Part shown: positions 35,450 to 45,349 of the stretch, one piece after another
How the letters are laid out: each line of letters opens with the position of its first letter
Numbering within the stretch: position 1 is the stretch's first letter
Assembly (NCBI GenBank): GCA_965153355.1
Contig: OZ231127.1
Span: 86,800,001-86,864,000 of the forward strand
DNA: 64,000 bases
Origin: Flaccisagitta enflata
Taxonomy: Eukaryota; Chaetognatha; Sagittoidea; Aphragmophora
Reading direction: 5' to 3'
Notes under the pieces: generated by a model
The model's input: the letters and a program-made list of their open reading frames with translations, nothing else
The model's database searches: none
What the model was told of the DNA's origin: nothing
Made by a program: the position numbers and the translations under genes

Positions 35450-37230
35450 ATTTTGTTTGTCATGTCAATCATGACTTCCGGTTGCTGTTGACAGCCAGAA
35501 GACATGTCTTCTTGTGTTGCCAGATGCCGGAATGGCTCTAGTTGCTTAAATTGGCAGATCTATTGTGTTCCTTGCCACATACTCCAATCGGCTGTATGGT
35601 CAGGACTATGTATAAAGCTGGAAGAGACCAGGCCAAGTGATTCTGTATATACCAGGATTCTCTAATGTGTTATGCCTTCTCTTATTGGAGCCATATAAGA
35701 TATCATATAGCTTTTGGCCAGGTCTAGTCACCATGTTGACACCTGCTTTTTGCAGGTTATTTTATTTTTAGTCTATGTCAAGAACCATAAGGCAAGTAGG
35801 GAGTAACCACATGAGCTAACCTCTTCTTTGCTAAGGTCTTCATCGCGATTGGGGAGGTTTAAGGAATGTTTTTCAATACTGGTGGTGTTTTTTTCTTTTA
35901 GCCATTTTTTCTTGTTTTTCTTATTCATTTGGTGGCGTTTTGCCGGTTATCAATGTAAAAATTGATAAGAAACTCAATGTCAATCTTGAGTTGTTCTTCC
36001 AAGCAATAGGCAAGGCACAATTCAGCCTTGAAGTTGGAAATGGCTCTGCAAGGATGCTGGCAACTTTGGGGCTTTATTGTGACATTGGTGTTGGATGGCT
36101 TTTTGTAAACACATGTTGAGAGTTAACCATCCTCATTTCAGGTGACTTTAACATTGAGGAAAGCAACGGAATTGTCTACCTCTTCTCCACCTGTGCGCTC
36201 ATGTATAGCATTAAGGCAGTCGTTGAAATTTGAATTGGGCTGCTTTGTTTGAAGGGTTGGTGATGGTACTTTTGAAATCTGTACGGGGTAATAAATCACG
36301 CCACAGCAGTCATCTGCGTAAATTGAAATATGGCGGATGATGGGATTAAACTAGTATGGAGGTTGTGTATGGAAGTGGTGATGGGATTGAGCCTTTTTTG
36401 CTTCTTTTATGGCTTTTTGCATGGGTTGAAGCATCCAATTCTAAGAAACTGTTACCGCTGCCCTTTTGAGTATGGTGACAACCATTAAAGATGAATCTGG
36501 TGGATGACAGGCACAGAGAAATGAGATTGTGGCTTTCACGAGGCGACAACGTTTTGCGTGATGGAGGAGTGCCATATTTGGAGAGTATGTCTATCTGCAA
36601 TGCATGGATAGTGATCCATTCAAAAAACTGAGTCAAGTTTTTGCACAGATATGGGCTTTTTTGGGTTGGCAGCGCTTTTACCCTTTAGAAACAAATCATG
36701 AAAATAGTGATTTTTGATGAATAAAGAGGTTGGCGGATCACATAAAGGTGAGTTGCTAGGGCTTCTTGAGGGGTGCCAATATGGGATGTGATAACTCGCA
36801 CTGGGCTTTTTTTTGGGTGGGTGGGCCTTGATGACAGGGTCAGCGGTGAGAGTGAGGGTAACTGAACTACAGAAGGGTAGAGCTTTTGAAAAGTTTTCTT
36901 AACAATTAAATCCTTTTTATGCAGCGTTTTTAATTTGTATTGGATTTTTGTCTGTAGAGCCTTTGTGATATTTTTGTGACAATTTCAAACTCACCCAATT
37001 CTTTGCGTGGCATATCTGATATGCCTATACCTTTGTCAAAGATGATAATAGATATTTCATCTTTACTTTGCTCAAGAATTTGATACCTTTTTGTTGCTTA
37101 GCTTTCATTTGGCTTTCCTTCTTGTTTTTGTTTTGTCTTGTTTTTTTTCATTATTTTTTTGTAATAGGACAAGGGAGAAGATTAGGGCCAAGGGAAATAA
37201 GGTTGATAGCCTCAGGGGGTAAGAAAACGT
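35450..37230 (-). mobile_element. decayed Penelope-like retroelement (RT and GIY-YIG remnants)
   Basis: Minus-strand frames, broken by frameshifts and stops, show the Penelope order: INLISLGPNLLPCP (about 37200), ISIIIFDKGIGISDMPRKEL (about 37050), TFQKLYPSV, VITSHIGTPQEALATHLYVI, LISLCLSSTRFIFNG then QKGSGNSF (about 36470-36530), ISIYADDCCGVI (RT catalytic box, about 36310), then EEVDNSVAFLNVKV, STCVYKKPSNTNV, SCQHP, and lastly ENPGIYRIT, a relic of the GIY-YIG endonuclease (about 35650). Not functional. I report only fragments as seen. Confidence 0.75.
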
Positions 37231-37553
37231 TAATCTTGATCAGATTGTTTCTCTGTGAATCTATTGTCTGACTTCTCCTCCCCTTCCGTATTCTTCCTTA
37301 TCCTTGCTTATCTCTCTCTGTCTCTGTATCTCATTCCTTTGCTTTTCTGTGTTTCCTGATGATGCATTAAGAATTATATCCAAACATTTGGAATAAAAAT
37401 CTTGTTTTTCTGTTTAGCACTGACTGTCCATATACAAAGACTTCCTCATTGATTATCTGTGCGGCGCTTGCAATGACTCTCAAATCTAACCCTGCGCAAT
37501 TCTTTGAGCAATTTAAACGCCCTCATAACGGACATGCCTATGTAAGTGAATAT
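37231..37553. other. between retroelement and ROCO 3' region
   Basis: Contains CCTGATGATGCATTAAGAAT followed by ATATCCAAACATTTGGAATA at 37355-37395, which resembles the CTGATGA...GAAACGTTGGAATAAA tail found at the ends of some Penelope-like elements, but on the opposite strand to the RT. Nothing else recognised. Confidence 0.5.
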
Positions 37554-38199
37554 TCATATTCTTACAGTGAATTTGCATGGACCTTTGTCGGGACAAATGT
37601 TGCCCAGGTAGGAACTTGGATTGGCTCTGACAAACTTCGAGCCGTGATGCAGTTCAAAGTCAATGAGAGAGGTGCTCTCTTCTTTAACATACGTTTTGAC
37701 CATCTCAACTTTGTCACAGGACTGAAATGTTTTGTTGAGGCTTTTGCCTGCGGCCTCAACTTCAACCTGAATGTCCCATTTTTCCTTGACATGGAAGAGA
37801 TGCGTGAATTGGGTATCAAGATTCAGGGAGCTGAGACAATCGGGAGCATTTAAGAAAGTTGGTGTTGTTGCTCTTGGTGTTGTTGTCGCTGGTTTTGTGG
37901 TTGATGATGTTGTTGTTGGTGATGTTATTGTTGGTGTTGTTGATGGTGATGTTGTGGGTGTTGTTGTTGGTGTTGTTGGTGTTGTTGTTGTTGGTGGTGT
38001 TGTAGGTATTGTTGTAGGTGTTGTTGTTGTTGTTGTGTTGCTTGCTGTTGTTGTTGTTATTGTTGTTGGTGTTGTTGTTGTTGGTGGTGTTGGGTGTTGT
38101 TGTTGTTGGTGCTGCTGGTGGTGGTGGTGGTGGTGTTGGGTGCTGTTGGTGTTGTTGGTTGTGTTGTTGTTGTTGGTGTTGTTAGTGTTGTTGTTGTTG

Positions 38200-38239
<40 letters not shown>

Positions 38240-38270
38240 GGTGTTGTTGTTGATGTTTTTGGTTCCGCAC
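37554..38270 (-). CDS. possible C-terminal extension of the ROCO protein in another frame
   Basis: Minus-strand frame overlapping the end of the ROCO exon, shifted by one base. A Gln/Thr/Pro/His-rich low-complexity stretch (the CAA-type repeat at 37860-38250) is followed by about 100 non-repetitive residues, including TQFTHLFHVKEKWDIQVEVE and FELHHGSKFVRANPSSYLGN, with protein-like codon use. It ends at TGA after an ACT/GTAAGA that could be a donor. It may be the true C-terminus, lost from the ROCO frame by an indel in the repeat, or a separate exon. No family recognised. A weaker frame on the plus strand (37449-37853) overlaps. Confidence 0.45.
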
Positions 38271-41200
38271 CTTCAGAGGTCAAATGACCTTCATAGGTGA
38301 CCAAGAGTGGCAAGACATCGCCTTTATCTTTGCCTTTGTCTTTCTTTTTGTCCACTCGAAAGAGTTGCTGCCTGACTTCGTTTTGTAAGAATTGAGCTTG
38401 ATCCTTGTTCTTGGCATCCATGGCGCTGGTGTAGAATGCGGTTTCATTTTCAGTTTTATCGAAATGGTAAGCTTTTACGTGAAAAAGTGGTAGACAGGGC
38501 TTTTCCACTTCTCCACTTTTCAAGGCTGCGCAACAGGCAATTTTCTCACGAGCGAGGAATTCATTGGCAAACGTCAGCAAAGTGGGATCGGGATCAGGGT
38601 GAAGACAGACCCCAACGGCGAAACAATGCATGACTATCCATTTGAAGGCTGCTCTCAGATCAAACCAAAACTGTTCATCCTGTCCCAGCCTATCGTGCGC
38701 TACTTTATTGCGGCAAACTCGGACCAACGCAGCAACGCCACATGGAGCCCCTGTCATTTCCTTCTCATCGAGGCCATGATTCTCAAAAATGGATCTCATG
38801 AGTGGCTTCCAATTGCCAGTGGTAATGATAGCGCTGTTGCTCTCAAGTAAGGTGAACTCCTTAACAAACTCAGGTGTGCAGGAGTTGCTCAGGTCATCCA
38901 TCCTTTGCCTAACTGGTTGAACATGCGTCGCAAATTCATCTTTACCATCCCTTGTAAACACAGGATGTTTCTTGACCATGGCAACATTAGGAATGGGTTT
39001 TGATACAAGGACTGTCATAAGATTTTGCGTTTTTAACAAGTCTTCAGTCTCTGGAAGTGGGTCACAAAATGGAGACCGTGCTTTTTCATCGCTTTGGGAA
39101 AATTGGCCCATGATATCGATCGCGATTTGGGTTGGGTGACAATACTTCAAATCACACTTGTTCCTTCTTTTCCCGCCTTTCAGTTTCATGGCTTTCTCCA
39201 GCGACTTGCCGGGACATTGTGGATCGTATTTGCCATGATTGCAATCTTCATCACCCAAGTGGCATTCTAGAGTACATTCCTCATCGTCAAGGCCTTGCTT
39301 TGAGGATAGTTCGTTTAAAAGTATCCAGGCAGTCTCCGATGGAATGTCAGGGTTCAAGATTCTAACCCTCAATCCCACTCCGCATCCGTCATGGTATGAC
39401 TTATCATGTCTCAGTATGACCTCGACATTCCCCACCTGGGTAATCAAGGCATTCTTGGTCGGTATCTGAGTAAGCTCCTTGCTTACCATTGTGGAAAGCT
39501 TCTCCATGAGTTTAAGTGTGGATATGCAACAAGCTGAAAACGTTTGCTTATGAACGGTAGTCTCTAATTCAAAGCAGACTCCTAATTCAAAAGCCACACT
39601 CGGATGGGAGTGCTCCTTTATCCACAGTTCTTGATCAGTAACCACTTGATACTGAAGATGTGGAACAAAAACCATAACCAATTTGCACCACTCTCCTTCC
39701 ATCTGCTTTACCAATTTGCATCCAGTAAGGGTAGCTAAGAATGCATTGAATTCAGTGGTTTCAGCATTCGGAGGGCACAGCTGCATGTCAATATAATCAA
39801 TGCAGATTTCCGTTTTTTCCTTTTTTCGGTGTTTAGTGTTATGATGAAACATGGACTCGATCAACTTCAATGGAAGTTGTCCCGTGGAATATCGCTGCTT
39901 TAATGAGGCGATCTCTATTTCTTGCAACTTTGCAAAATGCTCGAGGACATTTCCCATTTCATGATAGAAAATACTTTTCATGAAAAGTGACAGTTCTTCA
40001 AGCCTGTGAAAGATTATGCCTTTTCTCCTGGGATCATCAGACCAAACAATTCTGCCAACAGCGCTCAATGCCTTCAGCATTTCAACTAGATCATCGTGGT
40101 TTAAGTCTGAGTTCTCAACCAAGTCGAAAAATTTGACAAAAGCTTCGTCCTGGTGATCATGTAAGAGCATGTCAATAGTAGGCTGCCAATGCTCTTGAAT
40201 GCGGATTGGGAGCAATCTAGAAAAGCATGTTTTCAAATTTGCTTCAAGTTCATCAAAACCATCGTGGGTCAGAGAGCTAATGAAAGTGATACAATCTAAA
40301 TTGAAATCAGGAAGATTTCTGGTTTTGTAAACTTGTTTGCTTAGCTTGGCTTCGATGAAGCCGCTACTTTTTCGCAGCCTGATCAATTCAAGGTTTTGTT
40401 CTGAGCTAAAAATACCTCCTTGGGTCTCCTTCACTAGCGCCTCAAGTTCTGCTACTTCATCTTTTGAAGCTTGCAACTCTGCCCTCAAATCTGCCTCACG
40501 TTTCTCACGTTTCTCTTTCAATTCGTTTGTCATATCTTCCACCAGCTTGTCCAACATTTGCTTCATGGCCTCGACTTTTTCAGCCTTTTCCTCCTGAGGA
40601 ATTTCATCCATCTTTGAGACAAATATGACAAAGTGTGGACAGACAGTTCCATCCAGAACCTTTTCTACCCATTGCTCCACAGTGGCTTTGAGGGTTTTCT
40701 CATTCTTAAAGTGGGCCGGGTTTAGCAACAGGCCGTGTAAACCGTTATCGCGGCTGAGAAGTGCGAGTGCAGATTCATACTCTTTGTGCCCTCCTAAATC
40801 CAATATAATCACCCTAATGCCATTGATGAGGGTTATGTGGACATCAAATGAGTGTGTTCGATCTTTGATCTTGATGTCCTCAGCGGAGTCAATTTTCCCC
40901 GCCAAGGAAAGGCTCAGGCTGGTTTTGCCTGATGTTTGATCTCCGATCAGCATCAATGTGACATCATTGGAATTAATGAAGGAATTGGAATAATTTGTCA
41001 TGTACATTTTGACTGCGTCATTTCCCTTCTCGTAAACATGCTTTGGAGGGTAAACTAATGGATTGAAAGCCAAGTCAATGCCAGAAAAAGAGGGATTATA
41101 AGTGCGAAACTTTCCGTTGCTCTCCATGTATTGTAAGACTTCCTCGCGAGGAAACTCAGAAATTTGATTGTTTTTCAAATTCAGGCTGAGACCTGCCCGG

Positions 41201-41294
41201 AAGAACGACTCGTGAATGGTTGAAATTGAGCAATTTTCTGCATTCAGGTCTTTCAATGGTGATGATGGTGGCTGATTTGGGAGATAGTCAAGCC
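38182..41294 (-). CDS. ROCO-family GTPase with HEPN-like C-terminus, exon 2
   Basis: Acceptor TTTTCAG at 41295-41301; open to TAA at 38182. With exon 1 it gives 1215 residues. Visible in order (protein numbering): last LRRs to about 260; Roc GTPase with P-loop GDQTSGKT (296-303), G3 DLGGH (344-348), G4 SKMD (405-408); a 60-70 residue charged coiled coil (EEKAEKVEAMKQMLDKLVED start); then FISSLTHDGFDEL as G5/end of Roc; a COR-like region (VGRIVWSDDPRRKGIIFHRL, LFMKSIFYHE); a long middle region; and VRVCRNKVAHDRLGQDEQFW (RNKVAH at 1040-1045, 38695-38712), the R-x4-H signature of HEPN domains, as in DZIP3-like HEPN. It ends in a Thr/Gln repeat. No kinase domain is seen. Substrate and partners unknown; ROCO proteins are generally intracellular signalling GTPases. 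Confidence 0.88.
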
Positions 41295-41432
41295 CTGAAA
41301 AGTGTCAAATACCGATACTTACAGTTTCATGTTTTGAAAATGTTGGTTCTTGAATAAAAGAACATATCCCCCTAAATCCGAAATTCATTTTTTATATTTA
41401 CTGAGACCATTTACGCTTGATGGTTTTTTTCA

Positions 41433-41770
41433 CTAGCCCAACAATTATTTACCCAAAGTCATAGAAAAGTTCTCTATCGAAGAGAAATAGCTCCAAATCT
41501 TGTATAGAGATGGTTCACGAAAAAAAATTAGTCATAGGACCCCAATAAACTGTGGCCGCCACCCACCCAATTCCCCATAATAAAGTATAGGAAACCTTGG
41601 AGGCCAAATCCATCCCATACATTTTCTATGGGATATGAGGGGGGTGGCGGCCATAGTTTATAGGGGTCCCATGGCTAAATTTTTTTCTTGGACCATCTTT
41701 ATACATGATTTTGAGCTATATCCCTTTGATAGAGAACTTTCCTATGACTTTGTGCAAATTTTTATCATGC
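41433..41770. mobile_element. foldback MITE in ROCO intron 1 (right)
   Basis: Mirror of 30491-30828, with the same ends (CCCAAAGTCATAGAAAAGTT ... CTTTCCTATGACTTTGTGCA) and the central GGCCGCCACCC stem. A few base differences from the left copy (for example CCAATAAACTGTGG against the left TTTAAACTATGG). Confidence 0.85.
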
Positions 41771-42370
41771 TATTGTTTACCTCTCCATGGGCACCAAAGT
41801 AACCTGAAATGGAACTTTGGTTGACGAGACTTTAAACAAGATCTCGATGGCTAAACAGTCATTCAAGCCACTTGCATTGAGCATGCGTCTTTATTTGTTT
41901 GAACTTGAGAGCCTCTAAATGATAAAAAGTTGCAGGGATAATACCACATAGGTAATTTTTAGAGCAACTTCGATTTTTTAACGGAATCCATGTAACTCGC
42001 CTTTGGATTGAACAATTGAAGATATTTGATAAAAATGATGGTGGAAAAATTAATGATCGATAGTACCCCCAAATGTTCTTGAGGGAAGTGTATAAAAGTC
42101 GAATTTTTTGCTTCTTTGACAACTTTGGTTCAGAAATTGGCCCACTTCTGATTTGAAGTTGACTCATCATCCAAAATTGCTACTGTGGGTTGTTTTATAT
42201 CGTAAGCATTGTATGTATTTTCACAGAAATGTCAAAAGCAGACAAACACTCAAGGAGTACATCATTCAATGAACAAAACAAGGTCATTAGACCTAAGTCG
42301 CTTGCGTCGGTACTTTCAAAAAAGTCAGGCAGACGACAGACAAACGATGTTTTTAGATAAGACATTTGAT

Positions 42371-42494
42371 AATTTTAGTCGCGTGTACTTTTTTTCGGCG
42401 ATTATGGGCGCTTATGGCGTGACAGCTCCTGCCCAATTGCTTAGTTAGTCTTTTTTATCACTGCCCCTACCCAACAGCACGCGACTTAGGCAGC
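42371..42494 (-). mobile_element. HINE-like element, subfamily B, decayed (right)
   Basis: Mirror of 29767-29890. Keeps TTTTAGTCGCGTGTAC at its 3' end and GCACGCGACTTAGGC internally. Confidence 0.65.
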
Positions 42495-42586
42495 CTTCTA
42501 ACTCTTTCAAGTTTCTTCTCTACTATTCAGTCGGGAATTGGGGTAGAATTTCAAAAATCGATATACTAGCTTTTGAGCTCTTCTTT

Positions 42587-42938
42587 AAAAGGCCGGATAT
42601 AAAGCAATCCAGTCGCGGACATTTGGGCAGGAGCAGTAACGCAAAAACCGATCGCAATTCAACAAGCAAAGGCGGGCAACTAGACGTGTCATCTGCTTGA
42701 TATTAGAAGAGGCGTAACGGACCGACAGATAGACGGACGGACAGACGGACGGACGGACGGACGGACGGGCGGACGGACGGACGGACGGACGGACGGACGG
42801 ACGGACGGACGGACGGACGGACGGACGGACGGACGGGTGGACGGACGGACGGACGGACGGACGGACCCTCTTATAGAGATGCGATAACGCATCTAAAAAT
42901 GTGAGCATGGTGCACAGTCGCGTGTCCGCGACTAAAAT
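42587..42938 (+). mobile_element. HINE-like subfamily A with nested subfamily C (right)
   Basis: Mirror of 29335-29674. The inner element occupies 42661-42898, AACAAGCAAAGGCGGGCAAC to GATGCGATAACGCATC then TAAAAAT. The outer one resumes GTGAGCATGG and ends with hairpin GTCGCGTGTCCGCGAC, TAAAA. Confidence 0.8.
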
Positions 42939-43355
42939 CTTTTTTTTTTTCATCAAATTCAATAATGATAATTCAATAATGATATCATGAGTTATCAAGA
43001 TATCCCTCACGTAACTGCAGCACATAGATGCGCGTTTCACACTACTTGACTGTATCATCACGGACCGATGGATGGACCTATGGATGTACGAACAGACGGA
43101 CAAAGCCCATGGTTTCGTGCCTACAGTTTGAAGGAATGTTACAATTGAAATAAGTTTTATTTAATTTTTGTATCTGTTTAAAAAAGATATCAAAAAGCTT
43201 TTTTCGCCTTATTTCATTTCGTCATATTGGAAAAGTTGTTTACATAAGTGAGCCCATGAAGAGGTAGATAAACCATCATAATTGTGCGGCGATGAACACA
43301 ATTACGATCTCGCCAAAACATTTCTCCTACCACTCTTTCCTCCTCATCTCCTCAC

Positions 43356-43890
43356 CTTTGTTGTTGCTAACATCCACTGTTTCCAATCCATGATGGAACA
43401 AGTCACGTGGCAGAGAGCGGATGTCGCAGCCGTTGACATGAAGTACTCTCAAGTTGGGATTTGGATTTGGGATGGTTTGAAGGAGTTTGTTGTTGCGGAG
43501 GTAAAGTTCACGGAGGTTTGGTAGGTTTCGTAGCCAAGCTGGGATTTCGCTTATTTGGTTTCCCATTAGATTTAGTTGGAAAAGATTCTCTTGCTCTTTG
43601 ATCCACGATGGAAATTCCTCAAACCCGCAACCGCTTCCATTAAGTCTTTCAATGTTCATCTTCCCGTCGATCGTTGTCACCGGATTCCCCTGCAGATAGA
43701 GCTCTTTGATTTTGGAGACGAGACTCTCCTCCGCCTCGACGACGATCTTTCTTATCGGAACTTTCAATTTATATTTTGGAGGGAGACCTAATGCGTCATT
43801 ATGATGTTTGGCGTTAACCCATGGCGTTAACCTATCATTGATGACGAGCGTGTCTCCGCGGAGACATGAATCGTAGGCTTGAACCTGCAT
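43356..43890 (-). CDS. ROCO-family GTPase, exon 1 (LRR region)
   Basis: ATG at 43890 in the context AAAAAATGC; donor AAAG/GTGAGG at 43356; 535 bp, phase 1 out. The first 55 or so residues have no recognised motif (MQVQAYDSC start). Then leucine-rich repeats: IKELYLQGNPVTTIDG, LFQLNLMGNQISEIPAWLRN, LRELYLRNNKLLQTIP, LRVLHVNGCDIRSLP, LETVDVSNNKG. LRRs before Roc-COR are the typical ROCO arrangement and probably serve protein binding. The ATG is the first after a simple-repeat 5' flank with no upstream in-frame coding signal. The same exon is present in the left arm (28382-28916). Confidence 0.9.
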
Positions 43891-43988
43891 TTTTTATGTG
43901 ACGTTCTTAGATTGAGAGAAAATCAAGTTTGAAATAGATGTAATTGGAAGTCAATTAATTGATGATTTTATGCGCAGATTGTTGTTTC

Positions 43989-44040
<52 letters not shown>

Positions 44041-44041
44041 T

Positions 44042-44121
<80 letters not shown>

Positions 44122-44206
44122 GATGATGTTGTTGTTGATGTTGTTTTTGTTGTTGTTGTTGTTGTTGTTTTTGTTGTTGTTGTGGTTTTTGTTGTTGTTG
44201 TGGTTT

Positions 44207-44263
<57 letters not shown>

Positions 44264-45063
44264 TCGCTGATACTTGTTGCTGTCGCTGTCGCTGACGCTT
44301 TTGTTTTTGTTTTTGTTTTTGTTTTTGTTTTTGTTTTTGTTTTTGTTTTTGTTTTTGTTTTTGTTTTTGTTTTTGTTTTTATTTTTGTTTTTGTTTTTGT
44401 TTTTGTGTTTGTTTTTGTTTTTGTTTTTGTTTTTGTTTTTGTTTATTTCTGCTCAAAAGACTGGCCTTGTCCCAAAGGGAGTCATCCAGGGGATAGAGGG
44501 ATATCAAAACCGAAAGTAGGCTAGCAGAGATTAATCCCTTAAGACGGGCGAAGAAAAGAATTTATTCATCTGGTCGCGCAACATTTCTCATAACGCAAAA
44601 GAATCTAACTAGCAGCTTCACGTTGCTTTGAATCGAAACGCATAAATCTTTCCCAAAACTCACAACGGATTTGTTTAGACTTTAGTCATCATCCTGCGTT
44701 TTAAAATGCGGCACCAAATTTAGAACCAATTGGAGGACAAATGTTAAAGCTCGAGAGGTCAGGAGGTGGGGGAGGAGGAAGACGAGAAGGAGGAGGACGA
44801 CGACGACGACGACGACGACGACGAGGAGTCGCCGTTGCGGATGCTCTCCAGTGGCGAGACCACGACTCAGTCTGATGAAACCAAATCAGTCGACGTTGTT
44901 TGTGTGCTAGGGTCTCCAAGTTGCAAGAATAGTAGTTATTCGTTCACTTCATGCCATCGTTTTTGAGCCTAATTTGATACAATTGACAAATTTTGCACAT
45001 GTTCTTCATTATTCTGGACCCCGATCAGAAAACTCTGCCAGCGGGTATAGAATCTCAAATAAA

Positions 45064-45156
<93 letters not shown>

Positions 45157-45349
45157 GACAAAGAGTGAGAGAGGGAGGAAAAGAATGGAGTCGCATTTAT
45201 AAGAAAACGTCCTCCTAAAAGGGAAAAAACAAGTGAATACGTCTTTAGAAATGAAATCCTTAGCGTTGGAAGCAAAGTGACCGGGAGTGGCTGGTAGGTA
45301 AGTGGTTTTGAAGAGGGTGACTGGAAGAGGGTAGGTAAGTCGTTTGAAT
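43891..45349. repeat. upstream of ROCO (right): GTT, TTTTTG, (GA)n tracts
   Basis: 43980-44265 (GTT)n with interruptions; 44298-44445 a TTTTTG hexanucleotide array; 44770-44825 GGAGGA/GACGAC; 45065-45160 (GA)n then (CAGA)n. The corresponding left-arm interval has AAAAC, (CA)n and (AAAT) instead. Expected site of the ROCO promoter and 5' UTR. No gene seen. Confidence 0.8.

Larger units (their letters stand above)
41295..43355 (-). other. ROCO intron 1 (right copy) with transposon copies
   Basis: GTGAGG donor, TTTTCAG acceptor. Contains the mirror copies of the foldback MITE (41433-41770) and the HINE-like elements (42371-42494, 42587-42938, nested 42661-42898). The (GGAC)n tract at 42730-42865 is longer and purer than in the left arm. 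Confidence 0.9.

Noticed and set aside
37449-37853. 134-codon plus-strand frame beside the ROCO 3' end
   Set aside because: Overlaps the minus-strand frame, which has more coding-like codon use and continues the ROCO gene. I see no family motif. TTCTTACAG could be an acceptor, so not fully excluded.
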